DNA from: Bacteroidaceae bacterium
Lineage (GTDB): Bacteria; Bacteroidota; Bacteroidia; Bacteroidales; Bacteroidaceae
Direction: 5' to 3'
Length of the DNA stretch: 33,925 bases
Assembly: GCA_017555875.1 (NCBI GenBank)
Contig: JAFZFN010000017.1
Coordinates: forward strand, 1-33,925
The notes beneath the pieces are model-generated. The model was not told the origin of the DNA. It made no database searches and saw only the letters and a program-made list of their open reading frames with translations. Position numbers and translations under genes: made by a program. Below, piece by piece: positions 8,396-16,203 of the stretch. The first letter of the stretch is position 1. Each line of letters begins with the position of its first letter.

Positions 8396-10636
8396 ATGCG
8401 GAAGATACTGCTCACATTACTACTGATACTGACTACGCTCAGCACGCAATCGCAACACCTCACGATGAAGGTCAACCCCTTTATCGGGACCACAAACTAT
8501 GGCACCACACACCCTGGCGCCATCACTCCCAATGGCATGATGTCGGTAGTGCCCTTCAATGTCATGGGATCGGACCTCAACATCTATGACAAAGACTCCC
8601 GATGGTGGTCAGCACCATATGAGTACACCAACAAGTACTTTACAGGCTATGCACACGTGTCGCTGAGCGGTGTAGGATGTCCCGAAGCCTCCTCATTGCT
8701 TGTAATGCCCACGGCAGGAGAACTCGATGTAGACTACCTCCACTATGGAACAGAGTATACCGACGAAAAGGCATCGCCAGGATACTACTCCAATCATCTG
8801 ACCAAGTATGGCATCACCACCGAAGTGACGGCTACCCCACGCTCTTCGTGTGAACGCTACACCTTTCCCAAGGGGAGAGGAAACATCATCCTCAACCTCG
8901 GACAAGGACTCACCAACGAATGTGGAGCAATGGTGCGTCGCGTAAGCGACACTGAAATTGAAGGCATGAAGCTGATGGGCACCTTCTGCTACACCACACA
9001 GGCGGTGTTTCCCATCTATTTCGTCCTACGCATATCACACCATCCGTCAGTTGCTGGAGCATGGAAATACCAGCCCAAGCTACAAGGCATAGAGGCATCA
9101 TGGATGCCCGACGATGGCACCTACAAACTCTACGACAACTACCACCGAGAGATAGCAGGAGACAACATCGGCTACTACTTCAGCTTTGAGGATCTCGAAG
9201 AAAACGAACAGATCGTCGTACAGATGGGCGTATCGTTCGTATCCATAGAGAATGCCCGCATGAACCTCAATGCCGAACAACAAGACAAGGACTTTGACCG
9301 CATACACACCGAGGCAGTTGCCCAATGGGAAAAGGACCTAGGACGCATACGCATCGAAGGGGGCACACCCGACCAACAGACCACATTCTACACCGCCCTG
9401 TATCATGCGCTCATACACCCCAGCATCATAAGCGATGTCAATGGACAATATCCCAAGATGGAGAGTGGAGAAACGGGACAGGCCGGCTACACGCGCTACT
9501 CGGTGTTCTCCTTGTGGGACACATACCGCAACCTACATCCCCTGCTTACCCTCGTATACCCAGAACGCCAAAGCGACATGATCCGCACCCTCATAGACAT
9601 GTACCGCGAGTGGGGATGGCTACCACGCTGGGAACTCTTTAGCCGAGAGACCTACACCATGGAGGGTGACCCCGCGGCCATTGTCATTGCCGATAGCTGG
9701 GTGAAGGGTATAAAAGACTTCGACATCAATACTGCGTACGAAGCTATGCTCAAATCGGCCACGACCTGCGGAAAGCACAACCCCATACGTCCCGATATAG
9801 CCCCCTACATCACGCAGGGCTATATCCCTGTCGGATATTTTCAAAACGACCTCTCGGGCGACAACTCCGTATCGCATGCCATAGAGTATTGCATGGCCGA
9901 CTTTGCCATTGCCCAACTTGCCGATTCGTTGGGAGACAGGCAACGTGCAAAAGAGTTTGCCCAACGCGCAAAAAGCTACCGACGCTATTATAATAAGGAA
10001 TATGGCACACTGCGCCCCATCACTGCGGATGGTGAGTTCTTGAGCGACTTTGACCCTACTACGGGTAAACATTTCGAAAACGTACCTGGATTTCACGAAG
10101 GCTCCGCATGGAACTATACCTTTGCCACACCCCACGACATCGACGGACTCTGCCATCTCATGGGAGGCAAGAGACGCTTCGTCAGCACACTCCAAGAGGT
10201 CTTTGACAAGGAGCACTACGACCCGACCAACGAGCCGGACCTAGTGTACCCCTATCTATTCAGTCGGTTCAAAGGAGAGGAGTGGCGTACACAACGCGAG
10301 GTGTCGCGCCTACTCGATAAGTATTACCTCAATGCGCCACACGGCATCCCAGGCAATGATGACACAGGGACCATGTCGGCATGGGCCGTATTCTCAATGA
10401 TGGGGCTTTACCCTGATTGTCCTGCGACACCTTACTACACCATTACCACACCCCAGTTCGACAAAGTGAGCATCACTACCCAACAAGGACACACCACGCT
10501 CATAACTCATCGCCCCGACAGTAATAGCCACTATATTGATCATATCAGCCTCAACGGGAAGAGGTGCGGATACCGCATCACCCACCATGACCTAATGGGT
10601 GGCACGATTAAGATTACAACGAAAAAACTAGAATAG
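8396..10636 (+). CDS. GH92 family alpha-mannosidase, secreted (clade 1)
   Basis: Calcium-dependent exo-alpha-mannosidase family. The ATG at 8396, 4 nt after the GH5 stop, gives a signal peptide MRKILLTLLLILTTLSTQSQ; a longer in-frame start overlaps the upstream gene and is unlikely. GH92 hallmarks: NPFIGTTNYGTTHPGAITPNG near the N-terminus, HVSLSGVGC, FSLWDTYRNLHPL, WELFSRETYTMEGDPA (the region of the general acid Glu) and GNDDTGTMSAW at about 653-663 (the catalytic-base Asp pair). The 746-aa length is typical. The variants WELFSRETYTM and GNDDTG differ from the second GH92 in this operon, suggesting a different linkage or aglycone preference. The cleaved linkage cannot be read from the sequence. 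Confidence 0.95.
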   Translation: MRKILLTLLLILTTLSTQSQHLTMKVNPFIGTTNYGTTHPGAITPNGMMSVVPFNVMGSDLNIYDKDSRWWSAPYEYTNKYFTGYAHVSLSGVGCPEASSLLVMPTAGELDVDYLHYGTEYTDEKASPGYYSNHLTKYGITTEVTATPRSSCERYTFPKGRGNIILNLGQGLTNECGAMVRRVSDTEIEGMKLMGTFCYTTQAVFPIYFVLRISHHPSVAGAWKYQPKLQGIEASWMPDDGTYKLYDNYHREIAGDNIGYYFSFEDLEENEQIVVQMGVSFVSIENARMNLNAEQQDKDFDRIHTEAVAQWEKDLGRIRIEGGTPDQQTTFYTALYHALIHPSIISDVNGQYPKMESGETGQAGYTRYSVFSLWDTYRNLHPLLTLVYPERQSDMIRTLIDMYREWGWLPRWELFSRETYTMEGDPAAIVIADSWVKGIKDFDINTAYEAMLKSATTCGKHNPIRPDIAPYITQGYIPVGYFQNDLSGDNSVSHAIEYCMADFAIAQLADSLGDRQRAKEFAQRAKSYRRYYNKEYGTLRPITADGEFLSDFDPTTGKHFENVPGFHEGSAWNYTFATPHDIDGLCHLMGGKRRFVSTLQEVFDKEHYDPTNEPDLVYPYLFSRFKGEEWRTQREVSRLLDKYYLNAPHGIPGNDDTGTMSAWAVFSMMGLYPDCPATPYYTITTPQFDKVSITTQQGHTTLITHRPDSNSHYIDHISLNGKRCGYRITHHDLMGGTIKITTKKLE

Positions 10637-10649
10637 AAAGAGACAAAGC

Positions 10650-12827
10650 ATGATACAGAAAATCTTTTCATACACCATATCCATACTGCTCGTCCTGCTA
10701 TGTAGCTGCAACAAGCATACAAGCCAAGAGAACCTCACCCACTATGTAGATCCACTCATCGGCAGCGGAGGACACGGGCATGTATTCGTAGGAGCTAACG
10801 TTCCTTTCGGAATGGTACAACTGGGCCCTACAAGCATCAGCCAAGCATGGGATTGGTGTTCGGGGTACCACGAAAGCGAATCCACTGTTATCGGATTCTC
10901 CCACACACACCTCAGTGGCACAGGCATAGGTGACATGTTTGACATCACCGTAATGCCCGTAACAGGTGAGCCCACTTATGCACGAGGCAACATCGAAGAC
11001 CCTCAGAGCGGACTATGGTCCATGGCAGACCGCACACAAGAGATTGCCGAAGCAGGCTACTACGCCGTACCCCTGACACGCTATGGCATACTCGCAGAGC
11101 TGACCGCCACACCTCGAGTGGGGATGCATCGATACACATTTCCTCAAGCACGGGATGCAGCCATCATCATTGACCTAGAAAACGGAGGATGCTGGGACCG
11201 CACCACAAAGGTCTCCATGCAAGCAGAGGGAAACACACGCATAGTGGGTTACCGATACTCACGAGGATGGGCTGCAAGCCAACAAGTATATTTTGTGGCC
11301 GAATTTTCGAAACCTTTCTCCCACTTCTCCAGACACGGCAAAGAAGACATGTATGGCCGCGTCCACTTCACTACCGAACAGGACGAACAAATACTGATGA
11401 AGGTGGCTCTATCAGCCGTAAGCATTGATGGAGCGCGAATGGCTTTGGAGACCGAGTTGCGTGGATGGGATTTTGAATCCACGCGCCAAGTTGCACGACA
11501 GACATGGGAGAATGAACTGGGACGCATACGTATCGAGACCCCAGACGAAGACACTAAGCACATCTTCTACACGGCCCTATACCACACCATGATGGCTCCA
11601 GCCCTCTTCAGCGACATAGATGGGCGTTACCGCGGTGCTGATGGGAACATATACCATAGCGACGTTCCCCACTACACCAATTTCTCTCTGTGGGACACCT
11701 ACCGTGCCAAGCAACCCCTGATGACCATCGTGCAACCCGAGAAAGCAGGACAATTTGTACTGTCAATGCTCGACATATGTGACCAGCAAGGCGACCTTCC
11801 CGTATGGCATCTATGGGGAAACGAGACAAACTGTATGGTTGGTGACCCTGCCATCCCCGTCGTTGCAGATGCCATCGTAAAGGACATCAAAGGTTTTGAT
11901 CGCGAGCGAGCCTTCGCTGCAATCAAGAAGACCGCGAGCAACGAAGAGAGAGGCAAGCAACTACGCAACACCTACGGCTACATCCCATGCAACCTGATGA
12001 ACGAAGCCATAGCTTTCGACATGGAATATGCATTGGCCGATGGAGCAGCGGCCAATGCAGCCAAAGCCTTGGGACTAGACGATGATTATGAGCATTTCGC
12101 TCAAAAGAGTCATTCCTATCGCACCTACTTCGACAAGCACTCAGGTTTCATACGTGGTGTCGACGATAAAGGAGACTTCACCTCCCCCTTCAATCCCTAC
12201 TATGTAGCTCACCGCGCCAATGACTATTGTGAGGGAAATGCATGGCAATACACTTGGCTGGTGCCACACGACATGGGGGCATATATCCCCATGTTTGGCA
12301 GCAAAGAGAAATGCTTAAGCCGCCTCGACTCCCTCTTTCTTGCACCGTCAACCATTGAGGGCACCCCCTCTCCTGACATATCAGGCATGATTGGCCAATT
12401 TGCACATGGCAATGAGCCCAGCCACCACATACCGTATCTATTTTCCATATTAGGACACCCACATAAGACAGCAGATCGTGTACGAGAAATCATGCAGACA
12501 CAATATCGTCATGCCAAAGATGGCCTTTCAGGCAACGAAGATATGGGACAGATGTCTGCATGGTACATACTCTCCGCCCTAGGTTTCTACGAAGTAGAGC
12601 CCGCAAGTGGACGATATTGGTTTGGCTCACCTCTCATTGATCGCGCAGAACTAATGGTCGAAGGCGGAACCTTCACAATAGAGGTTGTAGGAAATAGCTA
12701 CACTCATCCCTATATCAAGAGCATCAAGCTCAACGGTGAACCCTATACCCTACCCTATATCACGCATGCCGACATTGCCCGAGGGGGTACTATGACCATT
12801 GAGATGACAGGCGATATAGCCCAATAA
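10650..12827 (+). CDS. GH92 family alpha-mannosidase lipoprotein (clade 2)
   Basis: Third gene of the mannosidase operon, 13 nt after the first GH92. The N-terminus MIQKIFSYTISILLVLLCSC is a lipoprotein signal with Cys20 as the lipid site. GH92 landmarks: YVDPLIGSGGHGHVFVGANV, FSHTHLSGTGIGD, FSLWDTYRAKQPL, VWHLWGNETNCMVGD (general-acid region) and GNEDMGQMSAW at about 628-638 (base region). The 725-aa length is normal. The motif set HLWGNETNCM plus GNEDMGQ is the other common GH92 type, so the two enzymes are not a recent duplication and probably act on different alpha-mannosyl links in sequence. No SusC/SusD pair or sensor regulator is adjacent. Confidence 0.95.
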   Translation: MIQKIFSYTISILLVLLCSCNKHTSQENLTHYVDPLIGSGGHGHVFVGANVPFGMVQLGPTSISQAWDWCSGYHESESTVIGFSHTHLSGTGIGDMFDITVMPVTGEPTYARGNIEDPQSGLWSMADRTQEIAEAGYYAVPLTRYGILAELTATPRVGMHRYTFPQARDAAIIIDLENGGCWDRTTKVSMQAEGNTRIVGYRYSRGWAASQQVYFVAEFSKPFSHFSRHGKEDMYGRVHFTTEQDEQILMKVALSAVSIDGARMALETELRGWDFESTRQVARQTWENELGRIRIETPDEDTKHIFYTALYHTMMAPALFSDIDGRYRGADGNIYHSDVPHYTNFSLWDTYRAKQPLMTIVQPEKAGQFVLSMLDICDQQGDLPVWHLWGNETNCMVGDPAIPVVADAIVKDIKGFDRERAFAAIKKTASNEERGKQLRNTYGYIPCNLMNEAIAFDMEYALADGAAANAAKALGLDDDYEHFAQKSHSYRTYFDKHSGFIRGVDDKGDFTSPFNPYYVAHRANDYCEGNAWQYTWLVPHDMGAYIPMFGSKEKCLSRLDSLFLAPSTIEGTPSPDISGMIGQFAHGNEPSHHIPYLFSILGHPHKTADRVREIMQTQYRHAKDGLSGNEDMGQMSAWYILSALGFYEVEPASGRYWFGSPLIDRAELMVEGGTFTIEVVGNSYTHPYIKSIKLNGEPYTLPYITHADIARGGTMTIEMTGDIAQ

Positions 12828-12890
12828 GCCCGACAAACCTTCATCAGAAGACAAAGCCAACAAAGCCACACTCCAACCCTATCCATAACG

Positions 12891-12928
12891 AAAGAAGCGA
12901 GCTGGAATTAATTCCTACTCGCTTCTTT
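12891..12928. terminator. Bidirectional terminator hairpin
   Basis: Arms AAAGAAGCGAG (12891-12901) and CTCGCTTCTTT (12918-12928) are perfect complements, and the loop itself contains the 12-bp palindrome GGAATTAATTCC. It lies between the convergent mannosidase operon and ilvC and probably ends both. Confidence 0.8.
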
Positions 12929-12976
12929 CATTACATTCAGAGGTTTATAAGCATCTGTGGCTTATACCGCCGTCAC

Positions 12977-14020
12977 TTAATTATTTTCAGGACGAAGCTT
13001 GCGCACTACGGCACCAGTCTGCCACATCTCGCTCTCGCGGAGTGCGCGAAGTTCCTCCTCGAGTTTCTCACGATAGTCGGGCCTAGAGTTGCTATCAATA
13101 GAGATCTGAGCCTCATTACCAGTCTTCACGCTCTCATAGAGCTGCTCCATAACGGGTTTGATGGCATCATGGAACGGGCCCATCCAATCGAGTGCACCAC
13201 GCTGTGCTGTGGTAGAGCAATTGGCATACATCCAGTCCATACCATTTTTAGCAAAGAGAGGCATGAGCGATTGTGTGAGCTCTTCGACAGTCTCGTTGAA
13301 GGCCTCAGAGGGTGTGTGTCCATTCTCGCGAAGCACCTCATACTGAGCAAGCAATAAGCCTTGTATAGCACCCATGAGTGAACCGCGCTCACCAGTAAGG
13401 TCTGAGTATACCTCGCGCTTGAAGGTAGTCTCAAACAAATAACCAGAGCCGACACCAATACCGAGTGCGATGCAGCGCTCAAATGCACGTCCTGTAGCAT
13501 CCTGGAAGATAGCATACGAAGAGTTCAAGCCACGGCCCTCGAGGAACATGGTGCGGAGCGATGTACCAGAACCCTTAGGTGCAATGAGGATAACATCCAC
13601 ATCTGCGGGAGGAATGATACCTGTACGCTCCTTATAGGTAACAGCAAAGCCGTGTGAGAAGTAGAGTGCCTTACCTGGTGTGAGGTGCTTCTTGATGGTA
13701 GGCCAGCAAGCAATCTGAGCTGCATCAGAGAGCAATACCTGAATGATGGTAGCTCGTTCACATGCTTCCTCGATGCTGAAGAGTGTCTCACCGGGCACCC
13801 ACCCATCAGCTACAGCCTTATCATATGTCTTACCTTCGCGCTGACCCACGATTACATTGAATCCATTGTCACGAAGGTTCAGTGATTGTCCAGGACCCTG
13901 CACACCATAGCCGATAACGGCAATAGTCTCATTCTTCAACACCTCGCGAGCTTTCTCCAAGGGGAATTCATCTCTGGTAACTACGGTTTCTTCAACACCG
14001 CCAAAATTCATTTTAGCCAT
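12977..14020 (-). CDS. ilvC: Ketol-acid reductoisomerase
   Basis: Converts acetolactate or acetohydroxybutyrate to the dihydroxy acid in valine/isoleucine (and leucine) synthesis, using NAD(P)H and Mg2+. The Rossmann motif GYGVQGPGQSLNLRDNG spans residues 38-53, and catalytic SHGF is at 122-125 (His123). The long knotted C-domain contains LRENGHTPSEAFNETVEE, with metal-ligand acids, and GERGSLMG. Length is 347 aa. The tail DYREKLEEELRALRE...VRKLRPEN and GRGLNSSYAI closely recall fungal mitochondrial Ilv5, unlike the short class I form of most bacteria. The start is the ATG at 14020, 27 nt after the ilvN stop, so the two form an operon. Confidence 0.97.
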   Translation of the reverse strand: MAKMNFGGVEETVVTRDEFPLEKAREVLKNETIAVIGYGVQGPGQSLNLRDNGFNVIVGQREGKTYDKAVADGWVPGETLFSIEEACERATIIQVLLSDAAQIACWPTIKKHLTPGKALYFSHGFAVTYKERTGIIPPADVDVILIAPKGSGTSLRTMFLEGRGLNSSYAIFQDATGRAFERCIALGIGVGSGYLFETTFKREVYSDLTGERGSLMGAIQGLLLAQYEVLRENGHTPSEAFNETVEELTQSLMPLFAKNGMDWMYANCSTTAQRGALDWMGPFHDAIKPVMEQLYESVKTGNEAQISIDSNSRPDYREKLEEELRALRESEMWQTGAVVRKLRPENN

Positions 14021-14047
14021 AATCTTTTCGTTTTAAGTTTATGAGTT

Positions 14048-14581
14048 TTATTCGTTTTTTAGTTTCTCCAAGTATTCGTTGACATGCTCCGCAGTGTCTC
14101 TCGTAACTGCTATTCGACCAGAACTTACGTATTGCAACACACAATCGAAGGCATCCAACTCTGTTCGCAGAGCGATAATCTCGTCAGTCACTCCCGTTTT
14201 CTCGACGACGGCATACACGGGATTGGCCTCCATAATGCGTGCTCCGTAGCGACGTATCGTCTTTGATATGAGCGAGTTTTCGAGCAACTTCGGTGTAGAG
14301 ACCTTGAGCAGCGCCACCTCGAGCATAAAGATTTCGTTGTCGAGGAAATAATGTGCATGAAGCACGTCGACCTTCTTCTCTATTTGCTTGGTCACCTTTA
14401 TCATGGTGTCCTCATCGCTCCACGTAGTTATGGTGTATCGATGCACCCCCTTGATAGCAGATGCCGAAGCATTGAGACTCTCAATGTTGAGCTGACGACG
14501 CGTAAAAACAGCGGTAATCTGATTAAGCAGACCCGCAATGTTCTCCGAATGCACAATAAGAGTATATAATTTCTTCTCCAT
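14048..14581 (-). CDS. ilvN: Acetolactate synthase small (regulatory) subunit
   Basis: Regulatory subunit of acetohydroxyacid synthase; it binds valine and controls the catalytic IlvB subunit. The N-terminal ACT domain is visible as LYTLIVHSENIAGLLNQITAVFTRRQLNIESL, the family signature (residues 5-37), followed by a C-terminal small-subunit domain. The 177-aa length matches the IlvN/IlvH family. It is the first gene of an ilvN-ilvC pair. The catalytic subunit gene ilvB and ilvD, which often precede ilvN in Bacteroidales, are not here; the upstream neighbour is an unrelated efflux operon, so the large subunit must come from another locus. Confidence 0.95.
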   Translation of the reverse strand: MEKKLYTLIVHSENIAGLLNQITAVFTRRQLNIESLNASASAIKGVHRYTITTWSDEDTMIKVTKQIEKKVDVLHAHYFLDNEIFMLEVALLKVSTPKLLENSLISKTIRRYGARIMEANPVYAVVEKTGVTDEIIALRTELDAFDCVLQYVSSGRIAVTRDTAEHVNEYLEKLKNE

Positions 14582-14605
14582 ATCTTTTTACCTTAACCTA
14601 TACCC

Positions 14606-14633
14606 TTGTTCAAGAATTTTTCTTTTTGAACAA
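14606..14633 (-). promoter_or_regulatory. Leader hairpin before ilvN
   Basis: TTGTTCAA (14606-14613) and TTGAACAA (14626-14633) form a perfect 8-bp inverted repeat with a 12-nt loop, 25 nt upstream of the ilvN start. If transcription begins at the TAnnTTTG box at 14643-14650, this hairpin would be in the short leader. It could act in mRNA control or be an operator; no leader peptide is apparent. Confidence 0.4.
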
Positions 14634-14642
14634 AAGAGTTCG

Positions 14643-14650
14643 CAAATGTA
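14643..14650 (-). promoter_or_regulatory. Candidate ilvN promoter -7 box
   Basis: The minus strand reads TACATTTG, matching TAnnTTTG, and continues GCGAAC. It lies about 62 bp upstream of the ilvN start. No matching -33 TTTG is seen. A second TAnnTTTG match (TAATTTTG) is at 14695-14702. Confidence 0.35.
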
Positions 14651-14760
14651 TATATAAAATCCCGTTAATACTAATAAAATATAATCTTTTTTCGCAAAAT
14701 TACATAAATTTGCTATCAAGATGATTTTCTCCTTCAACACACCCCTACAGATAAAAGCGG

Positions 14761-14795
14761 CGAGGGTGTGTCCACAATAGCAGGACACACCCTCG
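14761..14795 (-). terminator. Terminator of the RND efflux operon
   Basis: A perfect 13-bp stem, CGAGGGTGTGTCC (14761-14773) with GGACACACCCTCG (14783-14795), has a 9-nt loop and lies 28 nt past the tolC-type stop. On the minus strand it is followed by CCGCTTTTATC, only a short T run. Confidence 0.75.
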
Positions 14796-14823
14796 TAAAC
14801 GGCACCTATGTATGGTGTGTAGT

Positions 14824-16203
14824 CTATTCCATGTAGATCGTGATACCACCACTCAGCTGGAGCAATGATATTTCACACAGCTTCGTGTTGTACTCAGCTA
14901 CAAGAATGCGTTCCTCGGCATCGAGAAGACTCTTCTGTGCTTCACGCATCTCGATACCTGACAGATCACCCAATAGATAGCGTTCGTGAGCAATGTCGTA
15001 ATTCTCTCGGGCAGCAATTACATTTTCCTTTTCGAGAGCGAGCAACATACGGTTGTTCTCATAGGCCTGCCACAAGTCTGCAAGGTCCGTATAGAGTGAG
15101 AGAGTGAGGTCATACTGCTCCAGTTCGGCATTCTTCACAGCAATACGTGCATTGCGTTGCTCGCTGCGACGTTTGCCATCGTAGAGGTTGAAACCCACGG
15201 TAAGACCTACATCACCACCCCACTGGTTACGTCGGAGAGTTCCCCCAGCTCCATAGTTATTGGTACGGTAGCCATAACCTCCGTTGACCTTGACATAGGG
15301 ATAGTTGCGAGAGAGCGCACTGCGTAGGTCTATATCGGCAATATTACGATTGTGCTCAGCAATGACCATCGAAGCACAGTGACTTGTCTTCGTCCACAAA
15401 CTATCAAAGGTAGGGAGTGTGAGCAGCTGTATGTCGTCCTCGGCAGCGGTAAAGTTGACATCCAGACTATCCTGAGCCATGAGTTCATGGAGGCGGATGC
15501 GAGAAGAGGCCAACAGTTCGCGTTGCTTGAGACACTGAGCACTATCGGCATTAAAGTCGACACGAGCCTGCAGTAGGTCAAGACGCGAGAGCGAGCCGAT
15601 CATCCAACGTTCATACACAATACGGAGACGCTCACGCGAAAGTTCTACAGCAGAGACATAGTTATCCAGACGTTGACGCTGCTGAACGAAATTGTAGTAT
15701 TCGGCAGCGAGGGCAGCCATGTAATCGATGACGGCACGACGTGTCTGAGCAGCCGATATGAGTTCTAACTCACGCAAACGGTCATAGTTGCCTATGGTCT
15801 TGAAGCCATCGAAGAGGGTCCATGACAAATCGATACCTGCATCGAAACCATCGTCGTAGACACCACGACTCTTCACCACATCTCCCTCGCGAGGCGTGGT
15901 ATTGTTACCATAAGCAGAGCCAGAATAGCCAGCCGAGAGGCTCACCGAGGGAAGCAGTCCTGCATTCTCCATCGTAGCATTATTGGCCGCCATCTGTTCC
16001 TCGTTGCGGACGATGCGGAGCGAATAGTTCTTGCTCAATCCTTTTTCCAGACACTCCTTCAGGGTCTGTGGACGAACCTCTTTCGAGGTCTGTAGGGTTT
16101 CACTGTGCAAGGTGGAAAGAATAGAAGTCGTATCATTCTTCTCTGCAGCAAACGCGGGCATGGCAAACAATGCAACCGCTATATATATATAAAGGTGTTT
16201 CAT
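14824..16203 (-). CDS. TolC family outer membrane efflux protein
   Basis: Outer-membrane channel of a tripartite pump. Signal peptide MKHLYIYIAVALFAMPAFA. Two TolC/OEP repeats follow, seen as long amphipathic helical stretches with the pairs LRIVRNEEQMAANNATMENAGLLP and VAEYNTKLCEISLLQLSG at the two ends, and beta-barrel segments such as VSLSAGYSGSAYG and VKVNGGYGYR. At 459 aa it is typical. Its ATG overlaps the stop of the RND gene by 4 nt (ATGA), indicating translational coupling as the last gene of the operon. It has no lipobox, unlike OprM-type proteins. Confidence 0.93.
   Translation of the reverse strand: MKHLYIYIAVALFAMPAFAAEKNDTTSILSTLHSETLQTSKEVRPQTLKECLEKGLSKNYSLRIVRNEEQMAANNATMENAGLLPSVSLSAGYSGSAYGNNTTPREGDVVKSRGVYDDGFDAGIDLSWTLFDGFKTIGNYDRLRELELISAAQTRRAVIDYMAALAAEYYNFVQQRQRLDNYVSAVELSRERLRIVYERWMIGSLSRLDLLQARVDFNADSAQCLKQRELLASSRIRLHELMAQDSLDVNFTAAEDDIQLLTLPTFDSLWTKTSHCASMVIAEHNRNIADIDLRSALSRNYPYVKVNGGYGYRTNNYGAGGTLRRNQWGGDVGLTVGFNLYDGKRRSEQRNARIAVKNAELEQYDLTLSLYTDLADLWQAYENNRMLLALEKENVIAARENYDIAHERYLLGDLSGIEMREAQKSLLDAEERILVAEYNTKLCEISLLQLSGGITIYME

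Noticed and set aside
14588-14788. Minus-strand frame before ilvN containing an ILLVL run, possible attenuation leader peptide
   Set aside because: Its only ATG lies inside the terminator hairpin of the preceding operon, upstream of the likely ilvN promoters, and I/L/Y/K richness is expected in AT-rich DNA.
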